DNA from: Petrimonas mucosa
Lineage (GTDB): Bacteria > Bacteroidota > Bacteroidia > Bacteroidales > Dysgonomonadaceae
Assembly: GCF_900095795.1 (NCBI RefSeq)
Contig: NZ_LT608328.1
Span: 2,907,001-2,971,000, forward strand
Length of the DNA: 64,000 nt
Direction of reading: 5' to 3'
Shown here one piece after another: positions 55,603-64,000 of this stretch (its first letter is position 1; each line of letters opens with the position of its first letter). The translations under genes and the position numbers were made by a program. A model generated the notes under the pieces. The model was not told the DNA's origin, ran no database searches, and saw only the letters and a list, made by a program, of their open reading frames with translations.

Positions 55603-58566
55603 ATGAAAAGAAAACTAACAATGTTTTTAACCCTATTCTTTGTAGGATTAGGGGTTATTACTGCTCAGACACAGGTACGGGGTACCGTTGTGGACGAAGC
55701 AGGAGAACCTGCTATTGGCGCCACAGTTCAGGTGAAAGGAACAACGACGGGAACAGTTACGGATATTGACGGTAACTTTACTCTGTCAGCTCCTGCAGGC
55801 GGGAGACTCATTGTTTCATACGTCGGTTATGAAACTCAAGAGGTTCCCGTAAGTCCGAATGTAAGAGTAGTACTAAAATCGGATTCAAAAATGCTGGAAG
55901 AGGTTGTTGTTGTAGCATACGGTACCGTTACCCGGGAAGCCAAAACCGGTGCAGTGAGTACTGTAAGCGGAGCAAACATCTCCGATGCTCCAGTAGTTTC
56001 CATGGATAAGGCTCTTGGAGGAAAGATAGCTGGTGTCTCTATCACCTCTTCATCCGGTCAACCTGGAGCCTCTTCATCTATCCGTATTCGCGGTACTTCC
56101 TCGATTAACGCAGGCAACAACCCGTTATGGGTAGTGGATGGAATCCCAGTATTGACAGGTAACACCAACGACTTCCTGAATACAGGTAACGCGCTCGCCT
56201 CCATCAGTCCCAACGATATCGAGAGTATCACAGTATTGAAGGATGCTGCAGCTGCCTCCATCTACGGTAGTAGAGCAGCAAACGGCGTAATTCTTGTAAC
56301 CACCAAGAGTGGTAAGGATGGCAGAACCAGCTTTTCCGCCCGTGCAAAATATGGAGCTTCGTGGCTGGCTAACGACAATGGTTTCGGCATCATGAATGCA
56401 GAACAGCTGTTGACCTATCAACGTGATGCTGCTATTAATGCTGGATATAACCCTGATAATCCAACGGATCCCTACTATCGTCCGAAAGAGCTGTTGAGCC
56501 GTCCGCTCACCAACTGGATGGACCATCTTACTCGTATGGGAAATATCCAGGAATATGAAATCAATGCAACTGGCAGCAACGCCAAGGCAAAATACTACAG
56601 CTCATTGGCTTACAACAAAACAGAAGGTGTTTTCTATGGTGTTGATCTCAACAAGATCACCGGAAGAATCAATGCCGACTACAAACTGACCAACAAACTG
56701 GAAACAGGTGCGAGGGTAAACCTTGCCTACTCTGATGGCAACGACGTTCCCATGCAGTCTCTCTACTATTCAAACCCGGTGTTTGCAGGAATGATGATTT
56801 TACCCTGGACACCGGCATACGACGAAGAGGGCAAACACAATGTAGGAATCATCGAAAACAGCAATACCAATCCGCGTGCAACTGCTGAATATGACGACCA
56901 ATATGGTAAATCATACCAGTTACTCGGAAACATATATTTGCAATACAAACCCATACAGCAAATCACACTGAAAACGACAAATGCCATAGAGACAGTCCAT
57001 GGTGACGGCCGTAGATACTGGTCCCCCGAAACACACGAGGGTTCAGCTACTTTGCAGGCAACAATGAACAAATATGTCCAGCTCACCACTTCAAATACTG
57101 CAACCTATAACGACCTGATCAATGATGATCACAGTGTACGTGTTCTGTTGGGACAGGAGGCAATGAAATATACCGATTCCTTTCAATTCATCTATGCTCC
57201 TGATGTGAATCCGGATATTCCATACGCTCAGACTGCACCACAATCGGGAGTTGAAGGTGAACAGGGCTATACTGCTGAAACACTCTTGTCATTCTTCGGG
57301 ATGCTCGACTATAATTTTGCGGAAAAGTACTATCTGCAAGCCTCTCTGCGTTTTGACGGAAGCTCATTATTTGGAAGTGAGAACAGATGGGGTACATTCT
57401 ATTCAGTGGGTGCGTCCTGGAATATTCACAAGGAAGATTTCATACAAGATATTTCATTCCTGAATCTTCTGAAACTTCGCGCAAGCTACGGACTCAACGG
57501 TAACAACAATATTGCTGCTTATCGCTCTTATGGAGTCTACTCATCTGCCCAGTACAACGGAGCAACCGGTATGAGACCTTCTCGTCCTGCCAATCCCTAC
57601 CTCTCCTGGGAGAAGAATGGAACATGGAACATCGGGCTTGATTTCACGCTATTTGATAAACTGGATGGTAATATCGACGTATACGACCGTAAAACCACCG
57701 ACATGCTTCTGGACAAGAATGTTCCCCAAACTACAGGTTTTTCAACGAACTTCCTGAATATCGGTTCACTTCGGAACAGGGGTGTTGAGTTCCAGTTGAA
57801 CTACGACATCATCAACAACAACAATATGAAGTGGGATGTTGGTGCCAATATTGCTTTCAACCGGACCAAGATTCTTGAACTGGGAGATAACGAAGAGATT
57901 GCCTACTCTGAAGATAGCAGGTTAAGACATAAAGTTGGGAAATCGATGTATTCATTCAGGCTGCTCGACTACTACGGGGTCGATCCTACCAACGGAGATG
58001 CCTTGTATCGTGACGCATCAGGCAATCTGACAAACGACTACAATAAGGCACGTTATATTTATCCGGGTTCTCCCGAACCGAAGTTTATTGGAGGTTTCAA
58101 CACAAGCCTTTCATGGAATAACTTCCAGCTGGGAGCATTCTTTGAATTCAAGGGAGGTAATTACGTGATGTTGATTGAACGCCGTTACTTGGAATCAGAC
58201 GGCAATCAAATGAGTAATAATCAAATCCTTACGGCCTTGAACTACTGGAAGAAACCGGGTGATACAGGCGTGAATCCCAAGCCGCTGGCAGGAAACTCCA
58301 CCAACAGCTACAATTTCAGCACAACACGTTTCTTGCAACGTGGCGATTATCTTCGCGTGAAAGATATCACACTCTCTTACAATCTTCCGACCGAACTCTT
58401 AAGCAAAGCAAACGTCAGTGGACTGAAGCTGTACCTCAGCGCACAAAACATCTACACCTTCCACGATGTTGACTGGTGGGATCCCGAACGTGGCGTTGAC
58501 GGAATTGGATACGGAATTTATCCGATGACAAAAGCACTGATAGGTGGTATAGAGCTTTCATTCTAA
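55603..58566 (+). CDS. SusC/RagA family TonB-linked outer membrane protein (second pair)
   Basis: 987 residues. Signal peptide (1-21, MFLTLFFVGLGVITAQ), regulatory-like domain (TQVRGTVVDEAGEPAIGATV, 22-100), plug (MLEEVVVVAYGTVTREAKTG, PLWVVDGIPVLTGN, SITVLKDAAAASIYGSRAAN) and a C-terminal barrel ending GGIELSF. It is one of the more canonical SusC types, about 75 residues shorter than the first. The first 100 residues are close to those of the first SusC, the barrel is not. Followed after 71 bases by its SusD and two lipoproteins. Confidence 0.95.
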   Translation: MKRKLTMFLTLFFVGLGVITAQTQVRGTVVDEAGEPAIGATVQVKGTTTGTVTDIDGNFTLSAPAGGRLIVSYVGYETQEVPVSPNVRVVLKSDSKMLEEVVVVAYGTVTREAKTGAVSTVSGANISDAPVVSMDKALGGKIAGVSITSSSGQPGASSSIRIRGTSSINAGNNPLWVVDGIPVLTGNTNDFLNTGNALASISPNDIESITVLKDAAAASIYGSRAANGVILVTTKSGKDGRTSFSARAKYGASWLANDNGFGIMNAEQLLTYQRDAAINAGYNPDNPTDPYYRPKELLSRPLTNWMDHLTRMGNIQEYEINATGSNAKAKYYSSLAYNKTEGVFYGVDLNKITGRINADYKLTNKLETGARVNLAYSDGNDVPMQSLYYSNPVFAGMMILPWTPAYDEEGKHNVGIIENSNTNPRATAEYDDQYGKSYQLLGNIYLQYKPIQQITLKTTNAIETVHGDGRRYWSPETHEGSATLQATMNKYVQLTTSNTATYNDLINDDHSVRVLLGQEAMKYTDSFQFIYAPDVNPDIPYAQTAPQSGVEGEQGYTAETLLSFFGMLDYNFAEKYYLQASLRFDGSSLFGSENRWGTFYSVGASWNIHKEDFIQDISFLNLLKLRASYGLNGNNNIAAYRSYGVYSSAQYNGATGMRPSRPANPYLSWEKNGTWNIGLDFTLFDKLDGNIDVYDRKTTDMLLDKNVPQTTGFSTNFLNIGSLRNRGVEFQLNYDIINNNNMKWDVGANIAFNRTKILELGDNEEIAYSEDSRLRHKVGKSMYSFRLLDYYGVDPTNGDALYRDASGNLTNDYNKARYIYPGSPEPKFIGGFNTSLSWNNFQLGAFFEFKGGNYVMLIERRYLESDGNQMSNNQILTALNYWKKPGDTGVNPKPLAGNSTNSYNFSTTRFLQRGDYLRVKDITLSYNLPTELLSKANVSGLKLYLSAQNIYTFHDVDWWDPERGVDGIGYGIYPMTKALIGGIELSF

Positions 58567-58637
58567 TCATCTGCAGAGGTATTAGAACAATTGCATCTAA
58601 ATTTTCAGTATTTGATCAATCAATTAAAAACAAAAAG

Positions 58638-60071
58638 ATGAAAAAAATATATCCATTAATATTATTTGTAGCAGCGCTTCTGTTCGTCTCCTGCGAAAGC
58701 TTCCTCACCGAAGAACCTAAAATGCAGCAGAGTACGGAACTCACTCTCGCTACATACAGCGGATTGAACAATGCCGTGTTTGGCGCTTATGCACCACTGG
58801 TTTCCGCGAACTGGTATGGAGCCTCCTTTGTGCTTGATGCTGAAATGCGCAGTGGTAACGGTTATCGCGACGTGAACAAAAATTCCGGTCGTTATACTGT
58901 TCCTTATGACTTCAGCTACACCTCAACTTCAACTCCCGCATTGTGGGGAACCGCCTATTTCGTTATTTCACAAGTGAACAATGTTCTCGTCAATTTGGAT
59001 GGTAAGGCTGGAGTTGGTGGCGTCACCCAACAGGATGTTGACAACCTTCAGGCTGAATGCCTTTTCCTGAGAGGTCTGGCACATTTTGACCTGGTTCGCA
59101 CCTATGCTAAACAGTATACTGTTGACAAGGATGCCCCCGGCGTTCCCTACGTGACAGTAACTGATCCTGCCGGAAAACCCGCAAGAGATGCTGTAGAAAC
59201 AGTATATGCCAATATTCTCACCGATCTTACCACAGCCGAACAACTGATTGCCGACGACTACACCCGCGATGGTGTAGCCAGCAAAACATCAGTGGCAAGC
59301 AAGCTGGCTATCCAGGCATTGTTGTCGAGGGTTTATCTTTTCATGGGCGAATGGCAGAAATCTGCTGATTATGCAACCAAGGTAATAAATAGTGGCAAGT
59401 TCACTTTGTGGGAAGCAGATGAATATGCAGATGCATTCAAAGCTGATGCACAAGATGGAGGAGAAGTTATTTTCGACGTATATGGCATAAAGGCAAACAC
59501 ATACGATGGTTTTTGGGATGCAATAACCTGGCTTACCAATCCCGATGGATATTCAGACTGTGCTTCCAGCAACGACCTCATCTCTCTTTATGAAGAAGGT
59601 GATGTCAGAGGCGAGATGTTTATCGGCAATCCTGAAAAGGCTCCCGGCACCCTATGGACAACAAAATATGCTGGAAAAGAGAAAGGAACTCCAGACGTCA
59701 GCAATACCATTGTATTGCGTCTGAGCGAGATGTATCTCAACCGGGCAGAGGCAATCATTCGCGGAGCAACAGTCGCAGGAGTGAGCGCTTTAGCCGATAT
59801 AAATGCTATCCGCGCTAATCGTGGTGCTAGTGATCTTACAAGTGCAGGTATAAGTGACGTACTCAAAGAACGCAGGCTTGAACTTGCCTGGGAAGGACAT
59901 TTCTGGTACGACCTCGCACGTACAAAAGGCAGTGTTACACGCACACATTACAGCGGTTCAGAAGTTAACAGAAACATTCCGGCAGACAGCAAGTTCTGGG
60001 CCCTTCCCCTCAACAAAAGAGAATTGGATGTCAATGAAAACCTGGTACAGAATCCCGGATACGACAGTTAA
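58638..60071 (+). CDS. SusD/RagB family nutrient-binding lipoprotein (second pair)
   Basis: 477 residues. Lipoprotein signal LLFVSCESFLTEEP (Cys19) with an acidic start of the mature protein. SusD landmarks: LQAECLFLRGLAHFDLVRTY (TPR helix pair), DAPGVPYVTV, VASKLAIQALLSRVYLFMGE, VLRLSEMYLNRAEAIIRG, DINAIRANRG, LKERRLELAWEGHFWYDLAR and LPLNKRELDVNENLVQNPGY. Classic SusD_RagB domain pair. Partner of the SusC at 55603. Confidence 0.95.
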   Translation: MKKIYPLILFVAALLFVSCESFLTEEPKMQQSTELTLATYSGLNNAVFGAYAPLVSANWYGASFVLDAEMRSGNGYRDVNKNSGRYTVPYDFSYTSTSTPALWGTAYFVISQVNNVLVNLDGKAGVGGVTQQDVDNLQAECLFLRGLAHFDLVRTYAKQYTVDKDAPGVPYVTVTDPAGKPARDAVETVYANILTDLTTAEQLIADDYTRDGVASKTSVASKLAIQALLSRVYLFMGEWQKSADYATKVINSGKFTLWEADEYADAFKADAQDGGEVIFDVYGIKANTYDGFWDAITWLTNPDGYSDCASSNDLISLYEEGDVRGEMFIGNPEKAPGTLWTTKYAGKEKGTPDVSNTIVLRLSEMYLNRAEAIIRGATVAGVSALADINAIRANRGASDLTSAGISDVLKERRLELAWEGHFWYDLARTKGSVTRTHYSGSEVNRNIPADSKFWALPLNKRELDVNENLVQNPGYDS

Positions 60072-60138
60072 TTAAATAATATTCTGTTTGAATCCTGTTT
60101 AACACAGCATTTTTTCAACATATCTAACAAAGGAAAAT

Positions 60139-61011
60139 ATGAATAAAATTTTATTATATCTAACACTTCTGGCGAGCGTTACTCTCTTCGGAGCTTGTAA
60201 TTTGAACGAATCGCCGGAATTCAACGATGCCGATGCATTTGTCGCTTTTGGAGGAAACAGTTTTTCGGTAGAAGAGACTGCAGAAGTCTTGAAAGTACCG
60301 GTGAGACTCACCTCATTGAAGAATCTTACTTCGACTGTAACCTATGAATTGATCGACAGCACTGCCATTGCCGGCAGAGACTATGAACTGAGCGGTGGAG
60401 CCACTGTATTGAACTTCGATGGCAAAGAGCCTGTTCAGTATATCGAATTTAACATCCTGCCGCACGAAGGCGTATTTACCGGCGACCGTATTTTCGGCAT
60501 AGCTTTAAAGAGTGCCAGCAATGTGAGTCTGGGAAGCAACGACACTGTATATGTGAAAATTCTTGACCTTGACCATCCGTTGTCTGCTATCTTGGGCGAT
60601 TATGCAGTTTATGGTCCGAACTATTTTAGCAATAGAGATGATAATTGGACGGTTAAGTTAGAAAAAGACGACGAAGGAGATGTTTCCAAGGTATGGATTT
60701 CCAATCTGGTTGTTGCCGGAACAAATCAGAAAGTATACGGTATTGTAAATGAAGATATGACGAAGATTGAAATTCCGGTTAAACAGACTATCGCCACATC
60801 ATCTTCTTACAACTCCATTGTACTTGAAGGATTTGATAATGCAGACATAAACAGTGCAGACCTTCTTCCTGATGGATCTAAACTGACTATGACACTCACT
60901 CAGGATTCTCCAATTGTATTTACAATGGATCTTCCTTTTGGATCGCATATTATCGATGTTGATAGCTGGTATAGCATTGTTTTGGCGGGTGCTACTTTCA
61001 CCAAAAAATAA
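60139..61011 (+). CDS. Calx-beta domain lipoprotein in SusCD operon
   Basis: 290 residues. Lipoprotein signal ending TLFGACN (Cys20) with an acidic stretch (NESPEFNDADAF). Residues ~35-145 form a Calx-beta-like domain (VAFGGNSFSVEETAEVLKVP, STAIAGRDYELSGGATVLNF, FNILPHEGVFTGDRIFGIAL). The rest (~150-290) is a beta-rich C-terminal domain of a type often seen in SusE/F-position proteins. Probably a surface protein binding the imported ligand or its polymer. 67 bases after susD. Confidence 0.8.
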   Translation: MNKILLYLTLLASVTLFGACNLNESPEFNDADAFVAFGGNSFSVEETAEVLKVPVRLTSLKNLTSTVTYELIDSTAIAGRDYELSGGATVLNFDGKEPVQYIEFNILPHEGVFTGDRIFGIALKSASNVSLGSNDTVYVKILDLDHPLSAILGDYAVYGPNYFSNRDDNWTVKLEKDDEGDVSKVWISNLVVAGTNQKVYGIVNEDMTKIEIPVKQTIATSSSYNSIVLEGFDNADINSADLLPDGSKLTMTLTQDSPIVFTMDLPFGSHIIDVDSWYSIVLAGATFTKK

Positions 61012-61045
61012 TCAGTACGAATTTCAATAATTACAATATAACAAT

Positions 61046-62695
61046 ATGAAAAAATTCATTGCATATCTAGCAGTTTGTGTGGCCATTGCATTCACTAGCT
61101 GTACAGATTTCGGGGATGAAAACCAATTGACGTTGCCCCCTGCTCCAACAGCAGAAATTTCGGGTGTGACACCAGCAAGTGAAACAGTCACCTTTAAAGT
61201 GGCACCCTCCGGGCCAGCAGGATACTATGCATGGCTGATTGTAGAATCGGCAACAGTGGATTCCACACTACAGGCAACCAATATACTTAAACAGACTGCC
61301 AATGGCCTAGCCAAAGGAATTGTAGAGTACTCTAAGAAGTCTGACACTACCGTAGTAGTTAAAGATCTGACTCCCTATACAGTCTATCAGATCTATGCAG
61401 TAGCCTCAAGCAGCGATGGCGTTGTCAGTGCAATAAAGAACGTCAGCTTCCGCACACTCGATGACGGAGGAAAACCGACACCCACGGCTGTAAGTGTGAC
61501 AGATACCATAGTAACCATTACGTTCCACGAGCCACTACAGAAGGGTAACGGAAACGTATATGTCTCCTATTTCGCTAAAAATACTGTATCGGGACACAAA
61601 CCGTTGAAAGTTGCCCCCGGGTATGAAAGCTATAATCCTCAGGATATATTGGTAAACGCCAACTCTATCTCTGTCGACGGTACAAAGCTTATCGTAAAAT
61701 TGCCGAATGCCCCGGCAGGAGCGTATGCAAGTGTTACATACGATGCAGGCGCCGTGCTTGATTTAGAAGGAAATGGTTCAAGTGCATATACCCAGAAAGC
61801 AGATACACTCATCAACGGTGTACCTAGTCGCGGGCTGACTGTTCATTTGGCCAATAAGACATGGAAACTCCATAGTGAATTCGAAGAGATTAACCCAGAC
61901 ACAGTCGAGGCTTTCTCCGATTGGAAAGAAAAGTTATTGTTTGCATTCGCAGATGAAGGCACGATAATCAGGAAAGCTGTTGCCACCAAGACTCCGACCG
62001 TTGTCTACAACCAACCTGGCAGAAAATCTACCTTGGATGTAAAAGATTGGGGTATACTAAGTAACGCTGCAGCCTTCTACCTCCCCGAGGAGCCACCATT
62101 TGGTGCTACTATTGATTTGAACGTGCCGGCAGGTGCATTCGAAGATATTTATGGCAACACCAACGAATCATTGGCTGTTGAAGGCAATTATCTCTACAGC
62201 TATGGATATGATTATGATGATGTGACTGGGACATACGATGTAGATTTGACTAGCTACTTTGATGGAGCTCTTCCGACAGAATCTGGGATAATCATTGAAA
62301 AAGATCCTGACTCGGACGACCTGCTGATCAAAAATCTTTTGTCATTAGGTACCGTGATAAAAGGCACATTTGATCCGGTACGTGGAACCATTTCATTAGA
62401 GGATTCACAATTATTGATGGAAAATGTAGAATTCAGTTCAGGTATTTCAAATATTCTCTTTGTAGACGCAGAAGGTTTCGGACCAGTTATTTTTAAAGTT
62501 CCAGCACCTGGGTTGATTACTTCAAGTCAAATGTGGGGATACTATCTCGAGCAAATCGATGGTTGGTATGATGCATTCACTGCCTCAACATGGACGCGTA
62601 CATCTACCAGCACCTCTGCTCCAGCTTCATTAAATTCTGTGAACGGGAACCGTTTAAATACAGTAATTAAGGAAGTACGTAAGTTGAACAAATAA
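61046..62695 (+). CDS. Surface lipoprotein with Ig-like domains in SusCD operon
   Basis: 549 residues. Lipoprotein signal AIAFTSCTDFGDE (Cys19, acidic +2 to +6). Residues ~28-140 look like a fibronectin/Ig-like domain (PPAPTAEISGVTPASETVTF, TVVVKDLTPYTVYQIYAVAS), residues ~143-260 a second Ig-like domain of the bacterial SbsA/Big-5-like kind (PTAVSVTDTIVTITFHEPLQ). The C-terminal half is beta-rich and unassigned. Function unknown; the position suggests ligand capture like SusE/SusF. A terminator follows at 62719. Confidence 0.75.
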   Translation: MKKFIAYLAVCVAIAFTSCTDFGDENQLTLPPAPTAEISGVTPASETVTFKVAPSGPAGYYAWLIVESATVDSTLQATNILKQTANGLAKGIVEYSKKSDTTVVVKDLTPYTVYQIYAVASSSDGVVSAIKNVSFRTLDDGGKPTPTAVSVTDTIVTITFHEPLQKGNGNVYVSYFAKNTVSGHKPLKVAPGYESYNPQDILVNANSISVDGTKLIVKLPNAPAGAYASVTYDAGAVLDLEGNGSSAYTQKADTLINGVPSRGLTVHLANKTWKLHSEFEEINPDTVEAFSDWKEKLLFAFADEGTIIRKAVATKTPTVVYNQPGRKSTLDVKDWGILSNAAAFYLPEEPPFGATIDLNVPAGAFEDIYGNTNESLAVEGNYLYSYGYDYDDVTGTYDVDLTSYFDGALPTESGIIIEKDPDSDDLLIKNLLSLGTVIKGTFDPVRGTISLEDSQLLMENVEFSSGISNILFVDAEGFGPVIFKVPAPGLITSSQMWGYYLEQIDGWYDAFTASTWTRTSTSTSAPASLNSVNGNRLNTVIKEVRKLNK

Positions 62696-62718
62696 ATTCA
62701 AGTGAATATAGCGGATGA

Positions 62719-62749
62719 AAAGGGTGTCTATTTGGGGCACCCTTTTTTT
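62719..62749 (+). terminator. Intrinsic terminator after the second susCD operon
   Basis: AAAGGGTGTC and GGCACCCTTT (10-bp stem with one wobble pair) around a short loop, then seven Ts. Confidence 0.88.
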
Positions 62750-62756
62750 GCTATGC

Positions 62757-62787
62757 TTGCATGTATGAATAATTTATGCTACATTTG
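62757..62787 (+). promoter_or_regulatory. Promoter of the unknown protein / S8 peptidase pair (TTG - 20 - TACATTTG)
   Basis: TTG at 62757-62759, 20 bases, TACATTTG at 62780-62787, a full match, 23 bases before the ATG. Shows that these two genes are a unit separate from the SusCD operon. Confidence 0.8.
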
Positions 62788-62809
62788 CGTGCAATAAACT
62801 TTTCAACAT

Positions 62810-63472
62810 ATGAAAAAATCGGCACTCATTTTAACAGCAATATGTTTAACTTTTGCGTTACAAGCTCAGAATATTACTACCATGTGGCCGTATAAATATT
62901 CCGATTTCCGAGACGGTACGGTCTACTTCCTGAATAAAAGAACCTTGTCGGCTCCAGTTAACATTCACCTGCTGAAAAGTTCCCTGCATTATCTGGATAA
63001 GGAACAGATAAAAGAGGTAACCACTTCCGAAATTGTTTTGGTTAAGATTGAAGAGGATAGCTACTATATGCGAGATAATCAACTGATGCGTGTTGTAAGT
63101 GGCGACAGTACAGGCTTCGTTGCGGAATTGCTGTTAGCCGATTTTGACGCGTTGACCGAAAGTGGCGGTGCATATGGTTCATCATCCAATGTACAGGCTA
63201 CCCGTAAACTCTCTTCTTTGGAAGTTGGCGGAATAAACATAACAAATCACATGGAACTGAAAAGCAATAAAGATGGTGGCTCCCTGTTGCCTGTAAAGAA
63301 AAAATATTTTATCGTAACCCCTGATGCACTATATCCTGCCACAAAAAAGGGAATTGAATCTCAGTTACCTGCAAACAGGTTAGCCGATTTCAGGCAATTC
63401 CTTAAGCAAAACAAAGTATCCTGGAGAAATCCAGAATCTTTATCCGTTCTGTTACAATTTTTTAATGAATAA
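62810..63472 (+). CDS. Exported protein of unknown function, paired with S8 peptidase
   Basis: 220 residues with a clear signal peptide (1-20, KKSALILTAICLTFALQAQ). I do not recognise a family. The mature protein starts NITTMWPYKYSDFRDGTVYF and holds a repeated mixed beta pattern (KEVTTSEIVLVKIEEDSYYM, NQLMRVVSGDSTGFVAELLL), a Ser/Gly-rich loop (SGGAYGSSSNVQATRKLS) and a basic C-terminal half. The next gene, a subtilase lipoprotein, starts nine bases after its stop, so they are translated from one message. It could be a partner, inhibitor or substrate of that peptidase; nothing proves this. Confidence 0.7.
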   Translation: MKKSALILTAICLTFALQAQNITTMWPYKYSDFRDGTVYFLNKRTLSAPVNIHLLKSSLHYLDKEQIKEVTTSEIVLVKIEEDSYYMRDNQLMRVVSGDSTGFVAELLLADFDALTESGGAYGSSSNVQATRKLSSLEVGGINITNHMELKSNKDGGSLLPVKKKYFIVTPDALYPATKKGIESQLPANRLADFRQFLKQNKVSWRNPESLSVLLQFFNE

Positions 63473-63480
63473 TTTCACAC

Positions 63481-64000
63481 ATGAGGAGAATATATCAATT
63501 GCTCGCATTAGTTGCATTGATAGCTTGTACTAATGAAGATTTTCCACAAACTGAAGAAACCACACAACAACAGGAGACAGAGCAAGTAGCAACACAATTA
63601 TATGAGAATGGCTTGGTGCGGATTCTGGTTACAGAAAACCTCTCCGATCAGATGGAAGCATTGGCACGTGCAGGTGAGCGCCGCACAAAAGCACTAGCCG
63701 TAAATGACGAAATTTCAGAAGTCAAAATTCGTTCAATTCAACGCACATTTCCCCACGCCGGACGTTTCGAGGAACGAACCCGCAAGGCTGGTCTGCACTT
63801 ATGGTACGATGTGGAGTTTGATACTTCTGTGCCATTGAATGAAGCCCATGCCAACCTCTCCGGGGTCAAGGGCGTACGGAAAGTGGAATATCGTCCCGTC
63901 GCAACCAGATATGAAACCGGAAATGTTCTGGAAGTAGTCAAGAGTGCGGTCGAAAACGTAGCCAAGCCTTTTGCCGCCATGCCATTTAATGATCCGCGAC
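63481..64000 (+). CDS. S8 (subtilisin) family peptidase lipoprotein, N-terminal part (3' end outside window)
   Basis: The frame from the ATG at 63481 is open to the window edge (173 residues). MRRIYQLLALVALIACTNED is a lipoprotein signal (Cys16) with an acidic mature start that fits surface export. Residues ~35-155 look like a subtilase propeptide (GLVRILVTENLSDQMEALAR, GLHLWYDVEFDTSVPLNEAH). The end AAMPFNDPR is the typical beginning of the catalytic domain of Bacteroidetes S8 lipoproteins, where DP.L..QW follows. The catalytic Asp/His/Ser lie outside the window, so the call rests on the prodomain and this junction. Confidence 0.7.
   Translation, partial: MRRIYQLLALVALIACTNEDFPQTEETTQQQETEQVATQLYENGLVRILVTENLSDQMEALARAGERRTKALAVNDEISEVKIRSIQRTFPHAGRFEERTRKAGLHLWYDVEFDTSVPLNEAHANLSGVKGVRKVEYRPVATRYETGNVLEVVKSAVENVAKPFAAMPFNDPR

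Overview
The window is ordinary chromosome of a member of the Bacteroidales, probably close to Proteiniphilum, Petrimonas or other Dysgonomonadaceae/Porphyromonadaceae; the genus is an inference. The evidence is SusC/SusD pairs, type IX secretion proteins of the PorD and PorE kind, Bacteroidetes-only families (DUF4301, DUF4835, SMUG2-type glycosylase), a pyrophosphate-dependent phosphofructokinase, and repeated promoters of the Bacteroidetes form TTTG/TTG - 19 to 21 bases - TAnnTTTG. Shine-Dalgarno sequences are absent before almost every gene, as usual for the phylum. I see no rRNA operon, insertion sequence, prophage or CRISPR array.

Layout. 1-2.2 kb: the end of a tricorn-like protease and a sugar-dehydrogenase-like lipoprotein. 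2.2-9.2 kb, mostly minus strand: small metabolic genes (VOC protein, YdeI family, TIGR01777 epimerase), then the run fur - purA - zinc peptidase - pirin, and a GHL10 glycoside hydrolase-like protein. 9.5-10.7 kb: tatA-tatC with a perfect palindrome at the promoter and a 16-bp hairpin between the genes. 10.6-16 kb, minus: a tight seven-gene run cbpA-cbpM-porD-recN-rlmB-ridA-yccF. 16-19.8 kb: PorE-like envelope protein and DUF4301. 20-24.2 kb: dnaK, SMUG2-type glycosylase and a sialate O-acetylesterase.

24.2-39 kb is the conserved information-processing core: rpsU, a tyrosine recombinase, hpf, four tRNAs (Thr, Tyr, Gly, Thr), tuf, tRNA-Trp, secE, nusG, rplK, rplA, rplJ, rplL, rpoB and rpoC, with an attenuator-like hairpin between rplL and rpoB and a terminator after rpoC. 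39-48 kb, minus: pfp, a UvrD/PcrA helicase, a small beta-barrel protein, tdk, mutS and a sirtuin. 48-49.7 kb: a cytoplasmic and an exported FKBP in tandem.

49.7-64 kb is the accessory part: a SusC/SusD pair, a second SusC/SusD pair followed by two surface-type lipoproteins (Calx-beta and Ig-like), then an unknown exported protein and the start of an S8 serine peptidase lipoprotein cut by the window end. No carbohydrate enzyme or PUL regulator lies among these genes, so the substrate is open; peptide or protein uptake is a reasonable guess.

The most unusual signals are regulatory. A perfect Shine-Dalgarno sequence stands before hpf and before a 22-codon leader ORF of the first susC, in a genome that otherwise ignores such sites. 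rpsU, whose product is tied to anti-Shine-Dalgarno masking in this phylum, lies just upstream of hpf and has a long structured leader.
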